Assembly (NCBI RefSeq): GCF_015477805.1
Contig: NZ_JADLQL010000005.1
Location: 62,001 to 126,000, forward strand
From: Nocardia flavorosea
Lineage (GTDB): Bacteria; Actinomycetota; Actinomycetes; Mycobacteriales; Mycobacteriaceae
DNA: 64,000 bases
Reading direction: 5' to 3'
Position numbers and translations under genes: made by a program. The notes under the pieces are model-generated. The model was not told where the DNA came from, searched no databases, and saw only the letters and a program-made list of their open reading frames with translations. Within the stretch, counting starts at the first letter, position 1, and every line of letters begins with the position of its first letter. Positions 26,157-35,027 of the stretch are shown piece by piece.

Positions 26157-27556
26157 GAGGTCTCCTCCGCGGTCGTGCCCGGCGCCGGCCGCCGGACGGC
26201 CCGCACGATCGGCCGGCCGAAAGCGAGCAATTTCTGCCGGACCGGGAACAGGCCCTGGGGACGCAGGATCATCATCACCACCAGTGCGATACCGAAATAC
26301 AGATACTTCAGGTCGCCGAGGCGCTGTTGGGCACCCTCGTCGAAGAGGATCAGGCTGCTCAGCAGCAGGACGGCGTACACCGCGGCCACCACGCTCACCG
26401 CCAGATACACCCATCGCGACCAGCCCGCGAGCCCCCGGAACCACCACCGCCGGCCCACCAGCAAGGCCACGCAGAGCACCCCGACGACTGCCAGCTGCAC
26501 GTAGGCGTCGGCCCGGGTATCGACGATCGACACCGACATCAGCCGATTCGGCAGGTACACCACGAGGAAGGCGCCGACGATGACGCCGAGCTTGTTGCCC
26601 TGCCCGCCGATCACCACCGCGCACAGGAACAGCATCGAGTTGATGATGTTGAATCCGGTGGGATTGATGAACTGCACCTGCCCGGCGAACAGCGCCCCGG
26701 ACAGACCGCCGATGGCGGCGCCGATCATGAATGCCCACAGTTTGAATCTGAAGGTGGGTACGCCCATGATCTCGGCGGCGTCCTCGTCCTCGCGGATCGC
26801 CACCCAGGCCCGGCCCACCCGGCTCCGTTCCAGGTTGCCGACCACCAGCAGGACCACGACCACGGCGAACATACCGACCCAGTACCACCAGGTACCCGAG
26901 CCGGCGCGGTCGAGCAGATTCGAGCTCTCCGGTGAACCGACGTTCCCGGCGGAGTACACGCCGTTGGGATGCGCTTCGGATTCACCGACCCGGGGATAGG
27001 TGATACCGGACAGGCCCAGGCTGCCGTTGGTGAGCTCCCCCAGATTGTCGGCGAGCAGGCGGACGATCTCACCGAAACCGAGGGTCACGATCGCCAGGTA
27101 GTCGCCGCGCAGGCGCAGGGTCGGCGAACCGAGCAGCAGACCCGATACGGCGGTCACCATGATCGCCAGCGGCACACAGGCCAGCCAGGCCCAATCGGAG
27201 TTCAGCCAGCCGCCGCCGGTCTGGTTCCAGGGGCTGTTGGGGCTGGTCAGCAGCCCCACTGTATATGCGCCGACGGCGTAGAACCCGACATAGCCGAGGT
27301 CCAGCAAACCGGCCTGGCCCACAACCACATTCAGGCCGATGGCGATCAGCGCGTACATCGCGAACTGCGCGAGCACACCGCCGAAACTGGTACCCGGAGT
27401 GTCCAGCAGCGGCGGTGGGAACAGCGGCAACAGCGCAAGCAGTACCAGGACCGGTACCGCTACCGACCACTGCGCCGGTCGGCTCAGCCCGGACCACCAC
27501 GCCCGGATCTCGTCGCCGAATCCGTGACTCTTCTTCTCGGTCGCCGCAGTGGTCAT
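26153..27556 (-). CDS. livM: Branched-chain amino acid ABC transporter, permease LivM
   Basis: 467 residues with about ten hydrophobic segments. The family blocks ALIAIGLNVVVGQAGLLDLGYVGFYAVGAYT and LRGDYLAIVTLGFGEIVRLL are present, with the ATPase-contact loop RSRVGRAWVAIREDEDAAEIMGVPTFRFKLWAF. An insertion of ~60 residues after the second block (SGITYPRVGESEAHPNGVYSAG..) faces outward. ATG overlaps the livH stop by four bases. Confidence 0.93.
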   Translation of the reverse strand: MTTAATEKKSHGFGDEIRAWWSGLSRPAQWSVAVPVLVLLALLPLFPPPLLDTPGTSFGGVLAQFAMYALIAIGLNVVVGQAGLLDLGYVGFYAVGAYTVGLLTSPNSPWNQTGGGWLNSDWAWLACVPLAIMVTAVSGLLLGSPTLRLRGDYLAIVTLGFGEIVRLLADNLGELTNGSLGLSGITYPRVGESEAHPNGVYSAGNVGSPESSNLLDRAGSGTWWYWVGMFAVVVVLLVVGNLERSRVGRAWVAIREDEDAAEIMGVPTFRFKLWAFMIGAAIGGLSGALFAGQVQFINPTGFNIINSMLFLCAVVIGGQGNKLGVIVGAFLVVYLPNRLMSVSIVDTRADAYVQLAVVGVLCVALLVGRRWWFRGLAGWSRWVYLAVSVVAAVYAVLLLSSLILFDEGAQQRLGDLKYLYFGIALVVMMILRPQGLFPVRQKLLAFGRPIVRAVRRPAPGTTAEETS

Positions 27557-28590
27557 GTGCGCGCCCTTCCGAGACTCTCCCCCAGGATGCCGGTGGGCCG
27601 GAAGAACAGCACCAGCACGAGCACCAGGAAGGCCACCACATCGCGCCATTCGGTGCCGAACAGCATCTGCCCGTAGTTCTCCACCAGGCCGAGCAGCAGA
27701 CCGCCGAGCAGCGCCCCGCGCAGGTTGCCGATACCGCCCAGCACGGCGGCGGCGAAAGCCTTGATTCCCAGGATGAATCCGCCGTTGAAGATCACGGCAT
27801 GCGGAATCTTCAGCACGTACAGCATGGCGGCGGCACCGGCCAGCAGACCGCCGATGAGGAACGTGAGCATGATGACCCGCTCCCGCGAAACACCCATCAG
27901 GGTCGCGGTATCGGGGTCCTGGGCCACCGCGCGGATACCGCGGCCGAACCGGGTGCGATTGATCAGCACCTCGGCCAGTATCGCCAGCGCCACCGCCGAT
28001 ACCACGATCACCAGGGTCACATTGGTGACCTCGGCGCCGGCGATCGTGAACTGGGTTTCGGGTTCGACCAGGGTGATCTGCTGCTGAGCATTGTTACCGC
28101 CCAGGCCCGGCCACAGTTGCGGCAGTACGAAATGCACGAACTCCTGCAGGACGAACGACATACCGATCGCGGTGATCAGGAAGGTCAGCGGTTTCGCGCC
28201 GCGGCGGCGCAGCGGCCGGTAGGCCACCCGTTCCAACCCGACCGCGGCCGCCCCGGACACCGCCATACCGATGAGCATGGCCACACCGAGGTAGACGACC
28301 GTGAGCACGATGCCCTCGCTGTAGGCGTTACCGCTCGGTGCGAAACCCAGCAGCATCAGGCCCACGTACTGGCCGAACATTCCGAGCATGAACACTTCGG
28401 AGTGGGCGAAGTTGATCAGGCGGAGTACGCCGTAGACCAGGGTGTAGCCCACCGCCACCAGCGCGTAGATCCCGCCGTAGGACAGACCGTCGACGGTCAG
28501 CCGCCAGAACTGGTCTATTACCCCCTCGTAGTTGAAATCGATCGATCCCTGCGCCCAGACTGCCGTATCGGCCGCAATGGCTGCTGTCAT
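27553..28590 (-). CDS. livH: Branched-chain amino acid ABC transporter, permease LivH
   Basis: 345 residues with eight or so hydrophobic segments. Family blocks: GLSYGGIYALVAVGYTLVYGVLRLINFAHSEVFMLG near the start, RVAYRPLRRRGAKPLTFLITAIG, and the EAA-like loop TRFGRGIRAVAQDPDTATLMGVSRERVI. It forms the membrane channel with LivM. Separated from the binding-protein gene by a 15-bp hairpin. Confidence 0.93.
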   Translation of the reverse strand: MTAAIAADTAVWAQGSIDFNYEGVIDQFWRLTVDGLSYGGIYALVAVGYTLVYGVLRLINFAHSEVFMLGMFGQYVGLMLLGFAPSGNAYSEGIVLTVVYLGVAMLIGMAVSGAAAVGLERVAYRPLRRRGAKPLTFLITAIGMSFVLQEFVHFVLPQLWPGLGGNNAQQQITLVEPETQFTIAGAEVTNVTLVIVVSAVALAILAEVLINRTRFGRGIRAVAQDPDTATLMGVSRERVIMLTFLIGGLLAGAAAMLYVLKIPHAVIFNGGFILGIKAFAAAVLGGIGNLRGALLGGLLLGLVENYGQMLFGTEWRDVVAFLVLVLVLFFRPTGILGESLGRART

Positions 28591-28628
28591 CGGCTATCCG
28601 CCCTCGTCCTCGGATCCGCACCGGGGCA

Positions 28629-28673
28629 GCGAGCGGTACGCGCCCGGACCCACCGGGTGCGCGTACCGCTCGC
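28629..28673 (-). terminator. Intercistronic hairpin between binding-protein and livH genes
   Basis: Perfect 15-bp stem (28629-28643 with 28659-28673; GCGAGCGGTACGCGC and complement) around a 15-nt loop with an inner CCGG pair. No T-run. In this place it would lower downstream permease expression relative to the binding protein or protect the upstream mRNA end, as in many binding-protein operons. Confidence 0.7.
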
Positions 28674-28680
28674 GCAGCGG

Positions 28681-29925
28681 TCAGCCGACCTGGTACACCC
28701 AGATCAACGCGGCGGACAGTTCCCCGTCCGCGTCCCACTCGTAGTGCCGGGCGAGGCCGTCACCGTTGTAGCCGCGGACATATTCCAGCAGGTCGGGGCG
28801 GGTCAGTTTGCCGGCGTCGATACCGGTCGCGAGGATGGTGGCCAGATCGTAGGCCTCCACGGAGTACACACCCGGGGCCTGACCGTGCAGTTCCTGGTAT
28901 GCGGTGGCGAATTCCTCGGGTGCCGGACCGCACGGGCAGGACAGCACCGCGCCGGTTGCCGCATCACCGGCCTGGCTCACGAACTGCGGATCGTTGGTGC
29001 CGTCCGCGGAGACGAACGTCGCCTCCACATTGCCGTCCCGCAACTGCTGCACGAGCGGGGCCGCTTCGGCGTAGTAGCCCGAGTAGAAGATCGCGTCCGG
29101 CTGCGCGCCGGCGATCTTGGCGACGGTGGCGGAGAAGTCCTTGTCCCCCTTCTTGATACTGGCCGCGCAGGCCGGATCGGCGGCCGCGCCCAGACCGGCG
29201 GTGATGCTCTTCGCCAGGCCGACACCGTAATCGGTGTTGTCCTGGACCACGCAGACCTTCTTGTACCCGGCGGTATCCACCAGATACTTCGCCACCGACG
29301 GTCCCTGCACGTCATCGTTGGCCAGACCCCGGAAGAAGGTCTTCCAACCGTTCTTCGTCAGGCTCGCATTGGTGGCCGACGACGATACCGCGACCAGCCC
29401 CGCATCACTGAGGATCTGCCCGGTGGCCTTGGTCTCGCCGGAGAACGCCGGGCCGACCACACCGATAACCGACGGATCGTTCACGATCTGCGGAATCACC
29501 TGGCTGGCCTTCTGCGGATCGCCTTCGGTGTCGAATGGTTTCACCTGGATCCGGCAGTTCGGATTGGCTTTGTTGTGCTGATCGATCGCCAGATGCACCC
29601 CGTTGACGATATTGATCCCGAGCGCCGCATCCGGGCCGGTCAGCGCACCGGCCATGGCGATGGACGTGGTGGGCGGGCAGATCGCCTTACCGTCGCCCGC
29701 CGGATCGGCCGCCGCAGCGGCATCGGCGGCCGGTACCTCCTTGCCCGCGGCATCGATCTGCATCAGCGGCTGGATGGACAGCCCGCCGGCGCCGGCCCCC
29801 TCCGGATCACTCGCGGATTTGTCCCCGCAACCTGCCAGAACCAATACGGCCGCTGCGCCGACCGAAACAATCCCGTGGACTCGGCGGCTGCGCCGCGACT
29901 TACCCGACCATGTCGAAACGAACAC
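28681..29925 (-). CDS. Branched-chain amino acid ABC transporter, substrate-binding lipoprotein
   Basis: 414 residues. The Arg/Lys-rich start with twin arginines (SGKSRRSRRV) and hydrophobic core end in the lipobox LVLAGC at about residue 33. A ~60-residue Ala/Gly-rich linker follows, then a Peripla_BP_6 domain: TSIAMAGALTGPDAALGINIVNGVHLAIDQHN, VVGPAFSGETKATGQILSDAGLVAVSSSATN and KKVCVVQDNTDYGVGLAKSI. First gene of the liv operon. The true ligand may be Leu/Ile/Val or a related amide. Confidence 0.9.
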   Translation of the reverse strand: MFVSTWSGKSRRSRRVHGIVSVGAAAVLVLAGCGDKSASDPEGAGAGGLSIQPLMQIDAAGKEVPAADAAAAADPAGDGKAICPPTTSIAMAGALTGPDAALGINIVNGVHLAIDQHNKANPNCRIQVKPFDTEGDPQKASQVIPQIVNDPSVIGVVGPAFSGETKATGQILSDAGLVAVSSSATNASLTKNGWKTFFRGLANDDVQGPSVAKYLVDTAGYKKVCVVQDNTDYGVGLAKSITAGLGAAADPACAASIKKGDKDFSATVAKIAGAQPDAIFYSGYYAEAAPLVQQLRDGNVEATFVSADGTNDPQFVSQAGDAATGAVLSCPCGPAPEEFATAYQELHGQAPGVYSVEAYDLATILATGIDAGKLTRPDLLEYVRGYNGDGLARHYEWDADGELSAALIWVYQVG

Positions 29926-30131
29926 GATCTACCCCTATGTTCCTCATCAATCCCCGGCCGAACCGGGCCGCCGACAACGCCGACTTGTGAGAAACATAAC
30001 TCCGGTATGTTGATCCCGTGTGACATTCGGGTCATCGCGATCATCTCGCAGCGAATTCTCGACTCGGATCTGTTTCCGGCCGGTAAAACAGTCCCACTCA
30101 CCGGTAACGCGCCACCGGCGAACGGGCCGCC

Positions 30132-30728
30132 TCACTGCGGTGCGAGGTTCTCCAGCACGACCTCCGCGACCGCTTTCATGGTGGTGCGGCGATCCATCGC
30201 GGTGCGCTGAATCCACTTGAACGCCTGCGGTTCACTCAACCCCTGCGTTTGCATCAGCACCCCCTTGGCCCGCTCGACGAGCTTACGTGTCTCCAGGCGC
30301 TCCCCCAGCGTCGCGACCTCGCTCTCCAACGCCGTGATCTCGTGGAACCGGCTCGCCGCCAACTCGATCGCGGGCACCAGATCCGATTTGGTGAACGGCT
30401 TCACGAGATAGGCCATCGCACCGGCGTCCCGCGCCCGCTCCACCAGGTCCCGCTGACTGAACGCCGTCAGGATCACCACGGGCGCAACGCGTTTCGACGC
30501 GATCTCGGCCGCCGCATCGATCCCGTCGCGGCGCGGCATCTTCACATCCATGATCACCAGGTCCGGGCGGTGCTCCACGGCCAGATCCACGGCCTGCTGC
30601 CCGTCCCCGGCCTCCCCGACGACCCGGTAGCCCTCTTCGGTCAGCATCTCCACCAGATCCATCCGGATCAACGCCTCGTCCTCGGCGACAACCACCCGTT
30701 TCGCCCCGGCGTCCGCACTAGTGCCCAT
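30132..30728 (-). CDS. pdtaR: ANTAR-domain response regulator PdtaR
   Basis: 198 residues. The receiver domain has VVVAEDEALIRMDLVEML, the phospho-acceptor Asp61 in LVIMDVKMPRRDGID, and the switch residues VILTAFSQ and AYLVKPF. The C-terminal ANTAR domain (RKLVERAKGVLMQTQGLSEPQAFKWIQRTAMDRRTTM) binds paired-hexaloop RNA antiterminators. Very close to M. tuberculosis Rv1626 as I recall it, which is switched on by the kinase PdtaS and controls RNA targets. Start ATG 30728 has GAGGGG 6 nt upstream. The kinase gene is not in this window. Confidence 0.95.
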   Translation of the reverse strand: MGTSADAGAKRVVVAEDEALIRMDLVEMLTEEGYRVVGEAGDGQQAVDLAVEHRPDLVIMDVKMPRRDGIDAAAEIASKRVAPVVILTAFSQRDLVERARDAGAMAYLVKPFTKSDLVPAIELAASRFHEITALESEVATLGERLETRKLVERAKGVLMQTQGLSEPQAFKWIQRTAMDRRTTMKAVAEVVLENLAPQ

Positions 30729-30948
30729 AAACGACCCCTCTGGTTCCGATGCCTCGTCCCGGTCCCGCGGACGGCGGATCGACACCGATCCCCGGCCGTC
30801 GATCCGCCGTCACGCGATCGGGTGGTGTAGAGACTACCGCCCACCTCCGAGCGTCACCGCATACACCCTGCACAACGGCCCTCAGCCGCCATAACCGACC
30901 CGGAATTCGGAGATCCGGGCGCGGCGGGCTATCATTTCCACCCGGTGC

Positions 30949-31035
30949 GCCGAGTTGGCGGAACTGGCAGACGCGACGGTCTCAAAAACCGTTGTCCGAA
31001 AGGACGTGTGGGTTCGAGTCCCACACTCGGCACCA
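30949..31035 (+). tRNA. tRNA-Leu (anticodon CAA)
   Basis: 87 nt including an encoded CCA end. The acceptor stem GCCGAGT pairs with ACTCGGC. The anticodon stem ACGGT/ACCGT encloses loop CTCAAAA with anticodon CAA at 30983-30985. A long variable arm (TTGTCCGAAAGGACGT) is as expected for tRNA-Leu, and the T loop is GGTTCGAGTCC. It decodes UUG. The integrative element is inserted with its core in the 3' half, and the gene is left intact because the element supplies the same 3' sequence. Confidence 0.97.
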
Positions 31036-31097
31036 AGGTCGGACGGTGTTTCCGATTCCCGGCCCTCTCTTCCACCCTCACGCAGTCCGCAGAGAGT
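30980..31097 (+). repeat. attL: left copy of the 118-bp attachment repeat
   Basis: Identical to 41257-41374 over 118 bp. It starts in the anticodon loop stem of tRNA-Leu, covers the tRNA 3' half, 42 bp of spacer and the last codons of the integrase gene. Similarity resumes for another 32 bp (31109-31140) after an 11-nt difference. Confidence 0.95.
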
Positions 31098-32286
31098 CCG
31101 CAGCAGCCCGCGCGCCGGAGTCCATTCCGTCCGCCACCGCGTCCAGATCATCGGGAAACAGATGCCCGTACAGATCGAGCGTCAGCGTGGCCGTCTTATG
31201 CCCGAGCATCCGCTGAACCACCTTGATGTTTCCACCGGCGCTGATAGCCAACGACGCCGCCGTGTGCCGGAGGCCATGGGGAACGACGCCGGCGAGACCG
31301 ACATCCCGTGCCGCCTGGTCGAACACCCAGCGGAACTCGGTCGAGGTGAGGAATCCACCCTTATGGCTCGGGAAGACAAAAGCCTCCGCCCGTCGGCCGG
31401 CCAGCAAACTCTCCATGTCCTTGGCCAGCAGCCCGGGAATCGGTACCACCCGAGTCGTGTGGTTCTTCGTGTCCGTTTCCACCATCCCCTGACCAGGCAC
31501 CGCGGTTGCCGAACGGCTGACCCGGATACGACGTTGATCCAGCAGCACATCCGAGGTCCGGAGCGCGATAGCCTCACCGAACCGGAGCCCGGTATATCCG
31601 AGGGTGAGCACCAGCGGACGGAACCGGGCCGACGCCATCGCCAGCTTCATCACTTCCACATGGGTCAGATAGCGTCGCTCCCCCGACCTCATCGAGGGCA
31701 AATCGATGTCTTCCGCCGGGTTCAGCGCGAGCCGCTTCGACTTGATCGCGAACCGCAATATCTGGCTGAGCACCTGATACGACTGGATCACCCGAGACGC
31801 CGACAAACCACGCCCCTGGAAGCGAGCACTGCCGGACTCCGAGAGAACGACCACCCACTCCTGAATGTCCTCGAACTCGATGTCGCGCAGAGGAACCGAG
31901 CGCCAGCGCGGCAGGATGATCGTGTCCAGGAGCGACCGATAGCCGGCCACCGTTTTCGGTTTGCGGAATTTCTTCGTCGTGTACCACTTCTCCGCCACAA
32001 CCTCGAACAGGACGCCACTACGGTCGGGATCGACCCATGTCCCGGTGACAACCTTCGTGGTCACGTCACCGTCAAGGAATTTCTGAGCGGCTGCTTTGGT
32101 GTCGAACGAGCGAGACCGTTCTACGCCGTTCGGGTCGACGTAGCGTGCTCGCCAGCGCTTACCCTTGCCGGCGCGGTCGGATTTTGCCTTTTTCTTGGTC
32201 TTCTCACCGGTCACCGGGTCCACGATCACTACGGTCGGGTACCAGCGATCCTCTACCCCTGAGCGTGGGTTGCGCCGAGTCGTCAT
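31078..32286 (-). CDS. int: Site-specific tyrosine integrase
   Basis: 402 residues. An N-terminal AP2-like arm-binding region (RWRARYVDPNGVERSRSFDTKAAAQKFL) is followed by a SAM-like core-binding domain and the catalytic domain. The active residues are visible: Arg235 (YTGLRFGEA), His337-xx-Arg340 (PHGLRHTAAS), His363 (MLGHKTA) and nucleophile Tyr373 (LDLYGHLF). It recombines attP with the tRNA-Leu 3' end. The ATG overlaps the xis stop (TGATG). The stop codon is 43 bp from the tRNA end and the last 21 codons lie inside the attachment repeat block. Confidence 0.95.
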   Translation of the reverse strand: MTTRRNPRSGVEDRWYPTVVIVDPVTGEKTKKKAKSDRAGKGKRWRARYVDPNGVERSRSFDTKAAAQKFLDGDVTTKVVTGTWVDPDRSGVLFEVVAEKWYTTKKFRKPKTVAGYRSLLDTIILPRWRSVPLRDIEFEDIQEWVVVLSESGSARFQGRGLSASRVIQSYQVLSQILRFAIKSKRLALNPAEDIDLPSMRSGERRYLTHVEVMKLAMASARFRPLVLTLGYTGLRFGEAIALRTSDVLLDQRRIRVSRSATAVPGQGMVETDTKNHTTRVVPIPGLLAKDMESLLAGRRAEAFVFPSHKGGFLTSTEFRWVFDQAARDVGLAGVVPHGLRHTAASLAISAGGNIKVVQRMLGHKTATLTLDLYGHLFPDDLDAVADGMDSGARAAADSLRTA

Positions 32287-32492
32287 CAGGCCGCCTCACC
32301 GGTTCCAGTCGCCTTCTCCTGCTCGGCGATCCAGGCCATAACGACAGACCTACGCCATACTCGCCGGCGAGGGCCAAGTTTGAAGCTGGCCGGACCTTGA
32401 CCGACGTGCGCCCACCATCGCCAGGTAGCCGCGGGTATCCCGGTCAATGCCTCGCAGTCCTTTGCCCTGAGGTAGATCTCTTCCTCGCCCAT
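32286..32492 (-). CDS. xis: Excisionase/AlpA-like helix-turn-helix protein
   Basis: 68 residues starting MGEEEIYLRAKDCEALTGIP. The pattern LRAKDCEALTGIPAATWRWW..GPRRRVWRRSVVMAWI is the MerR-like winged helix of excisionases that pair with tyrosine integrases. AAAGGA 7 nt upstream of ATG 32492 decides the start; an ATG at 32510 overlapping the rep stop has no ribosome site. Position between rep and int is that of xis in pSAM2-type elements. It would bend DNA to direct excision. Confidence 0.85.
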   Translation of the reverse strand: MGEEEIYLRAKDCEALTGIPAATWRWWAHVGQGPASFKLGPRRRVWRRSVVMAWIAEQEKATGTGEAA

Positions 32493-32506
32493 CGTGCTGT
32501 CCTTTC

Positions 32507-34207
32507 TCATGCCGCTTCTGGGATTGCGGGAATTCCGAGTTCGTCTGGTGGGCCGGCGCCGAGCAGCGCTTGGTTGTACTCGGCGCGCCAGGCCAGACGT
32601 TGAGCGATGGCGGCCATGATGATGTGGTCCCGCGGTGGGGCGCTCTTGTCCCCGGGTTTCACGAGCGAATATCGGAGCTTGGGGTTGTCGGGCTTTTCGA
32701 TGCCGTGTTCGGCGAGCAGTGCCCGGACGAACTCCACCCGGTCCGCGCGATGATCCGGCAGCGTTTTGCCCGACCACTGGCGTGAGTTCGGGGTCCGTTT
32801 CCCAGGGATGCCGAGCAGGTCCCGACGGTGGGTCTTGCCGCGGCACCGGCCCGGAACGGTCTTCTCGGTGGCGCCGTTGGGGACGATGCCGTAGCGCAGC
32901 CAGATCGGGCAGGACTTCGAGCACGGCACATGCTGCAGCTCGGCGTGGAGGCGTTCGTAGTGATCGGCGGCGCGTTGCGTTTCGGGTTCGAGGACTTCGT
33001 TGATCGACTTCGTGAGGTATTTGGTCATGTAGCCGATGTGGCGGGCGGCCTCCTGGGTTCCGCCGAGGATGCCCTTGGAATCGACCTGCTCCCCGAACCG
33101 AATCACATGCGCCGGCCGCCACTCCTCCATCTCACCGAGCACGTCGAGGGCGTCTTCGATATCGAGCAGCGCGGCCCCGGAGTGCGGGTCGACGAAGGTG
33201 GCCTTGCCCGGGTCCCAGACCGGGACGATATCGCCGGGGTAGATCTCGTCTTGGGGGTCGAAGCGCGGCCACCACACCTGGAAGTAGGTCGCTGCCGTGA
33301 CCTGTTCGATGATCTTGTGCGAGATCGCGCCACGAAGAGCGATGTGCAGGTGCGGGGCGCCGCGGCGCTGGGGTTCGATCGCGCCCCAGTACTGGACGTT
33401 GTAGCCGACGACCCGGCGCAGGTTCTGAATCCACCGATCGACGAGGTCGGCGAAGAACGCGATATCGCGGGCCGCGGTCTGGTAGTCGTAGTTTTTCGGG
33501 TCGCGCGGTGAGCCGTCGGAGACCGGGTTGCCCTTCTTGTCGAACCCGCCACCGTCGCGGTTGATCTGCCCGTAGCCCGGGAGGGTGAGGGTGACGAACA
33601 TCGAGGGCCTGTACTTGCCGGCGAACTGGCGGCCGATCGTGGTTTTGGAGACCTTGCGCCGCGGCAGGTTCGGGGCATCTTGGCGACGAGCGGTGGAGCG
33701 TTTGCGGCGGGTCTTCTCGGTCGGATCCAAAGCGGGCAGCCGGCCACGGAACCCAGATTCCTTCATCTCCGCGTCCAGGTCCGACACCACCTCGCGGACC
33801 GCGTCCATCATCGACGTGTCACCGTCTGCCTTGGCCTGCTGGAAGGTGTCGAACAGGTCCGAGCGAGCCGTCAGCAGATCGATTTGGGCCTCTGTGGGTT
33901 CCAGGGGTGTGTGTTCGGGTTCGGTCTCCATGTGCCAGCCCTCACGAAGCTGGGTCGCCCGGAGAAACTTGTGCCGCATCGCGCACGGCTGGCACACCGA
34001 TTCCAGGGAGGCTTTGCACGGGACGCCGACGTAGCGGTTGGTGCCGATCTCGGGATCGAAGACCTTCATCACCAGGGGCCGGGTGCAGACCCCGTATTTT
34101 TCGGCGGTGGCTTCGGCGATATCCCGAAAATCCGGCAGGCTACGACGTTCGGCCGCGGTCTGCCGGATCGGGACCTCAGCCTTATCGGTCGAGGTAACAG
34201 GAGTCAT
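32507..34207 (-). CDS. HUH-type replication initiator (RepSA-like)
   Basis: 566 residues. A Cys cluster (VPCKASLESVCQPCAMR, about 64-75) may bind zinc. The rolling-circle motifs follow: FVTLTLPGYG at ~204, the metal-binding HxH in RRGAPHLHIALRG (His286, His288), and the putative nucleophile Tyr393 in ARHIGYMTKYLTKS. A second Cys-rich segment (VPCSKSCPIWLRYG) follows. Proteins of this kind nick the double-strand origin and let AICEs replicate after excision. Start overlaps the upstream stop (TGATG). The middle contains a basic RRKRSTARRQ segment. Confidence 0.88.
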   Translation of the reverse strand: MTPVTSTDKAEVPIRQTAAERRSLPDFRDIAEATAEKYGVCTRPLVMKVFDPEIGTNRYVGVPCKASLESVCQPCAMRHKFLRATQLREGWHMETEPEHTPLEPTEAQIDLLTARSDLFDTFQQAKADGDTSMMDAVREVVSDLDAEMKESGFRGRLPALDPTEKTRRKRSTARRQDAPNLPRRKVSKTTIGRQFAGKYRPSMFVTLTLPGYGQINRDGGGFDKKGNPVSDGSPRDPKNYDYQTAARDIAFFADLVDRWIQNLRRVVGYNVQYWGAIEPQRRGAPHLHIALRGAISHKIIEQVTAATYFQVWWPRFDPQDEIYPGDIVPVWDPGKATFVDPHSGAALLDIEDALDVLGEMEEWRPAHVIRFGEQVDSKGILGGTQEAARHIGYMTKYLTKSINEVLEPETQRAADHYERLHAELQHVPCSKSCPIWLRYGIVPNGATEKTVPGRCRGKTHRRDLLGIPGKRTPNSRQWSGKTLPDHRADRVEFVRALLAEHGIEKPDNPKLRYSLVKPGDKSAPPRDHIIMAAIAQRLAWRAEYNQALLGAGPPDELGIPAIPEAA

Positions 34208-34878
34208 CAGGCAGCACGTCCTTTCGTCCAGTGATCCACCCGCGGCACGGTGACGGTTTCGGCGAGGGCATCGCCGAATCGGAACCGCAGTTCGACGGTG
34301 GCCGGGCCGACAATCGAGGCATGGCATTGGTCGGCGTTGAAGGCGTGGGCGATGGTCTCGACACGGTTCTCGTAGTCGGCCGGGCACTGGCCTTCCAACA
34401 TCCGCAACCTGACCCGATCGGTGCCTTTCCCGATCTCGACGCCGGCGAGGCGCGGTGTGACGATGCGGGTTTGGGTCGAGACCGTCAGGTGGCAGGCTTT
34501 CATCAGGCGAGCCCAGTTCCGCTGGTAGCGCCACCAGGTCAGGAACCGGGACCGGGCACGATCCGTGATCCATCGGGCGAACTGCTGCGGGCGAGCCCGA
34601 CGCCACAGCAACAGCAGTCCGGCGAACGCCACACCGACCGCTACCCCGGAAGGCCACCCGACCAGCACACCCGCCGCTACAGCGAGACCGACCGGAACGG
34701 AGATCGGCGGGAACAGGATGGCCCAGTGGATTGCGGTAGCGAGCCCGGTGACGAGGTACCAGCCGGAATTCAGGACCGCAAGGCCGAGCAGGTCGAACAC
34801 GTCGCGACGCTGACCGGTGGTGGAAACGGTGGCAGTGGAACTGTTGCCGTGGTTGGTGGTTGAAAGTGTCAGGCTCAT
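34207..34878 (-). CDS. Membrane protein resembling the N-terminal half of FtsK-type transfer proteins
   Basis: 223 residues. Two adjacent hydrophobic segments (about 30-50 and 57-85) are followed by a soluble region with VRLRMLEGQCPADYENRVETIAHAFNA and RFRFGDALA. That last part recalls the domain between the membrane anchor and motor of actinomycete FtsK/TraB proteins, but there is no P-loop. GGAGAA 6 nt upstream supports ATG 34878. It may dock the separate transfer ATPase or link it to the replication initiator gene next to it. Family assignment is by eye. Confidence 0.55.
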   Translation of the reverse strand: MSLTLSTTNHGNSSTATVSTTGQRRDVFDLLGLAVLNSGWYLVTGLATAIHWAILFPPISVPVGLAVAAGVLVGWPSGVAVGVAFAGLLLLWRRARPQQFARWITDRARSRFLTWWRYQRNWARLMKACHLTVSTQTRIVTPRLAGVEIGKGTDRVRLRMLEGQCPADYENRVETIAHAFNADQCHASIVGPATVELRFRFGDALAETVTVPRVDHWTKGRAA

Positions 34879-35027
34879 GACTGGTTCTCCGGGTCGAACA
34901 GGGCGAGTTGATCGGGGCTGGGGGCGTGCAGATCGGGGCGGGGCCGGCGACCACGTTTGGAGCGGACTTGCTTGGCGGCTTCCACGACGATCCGGTTCGG
35001 TTCCCGCCGTTCGGTGTTCTCGCTCAT
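34875..35027 (-). CDS. Small hydrophilic protein, 50 aa
   Basis: Not recognised. It begins MSENTERREPNRIVVEAAKQ, is basic in the middle (RSKRGRRPRPD) and ends DQLALFDPENQS. Both ends overlap neighbouring genes by four bases (ATGA), which argues that it is translated as part of the transfer/replication operon. Confidence 0.6.
   Translation of the reverse strand: MSENTERREPNRIVVEAAKQVRSKRGRRPRPDLHAPSPDQLALFDPENQS

Noticed and set aside
27265..30210. 981-codon plus-strand open frame opposite the liv operon
   Set aside because: It is antisense to three conserved transporter genes, with shadow-type composition and no family motif.
32507..34954. 815-residue Rep with an N-terminal extension
   Set aside because: The part before MTPVTSTDKA overlaps the membrane protein gene in another frame and has no Rep features; the TGATG coupling at 34207 fits better.
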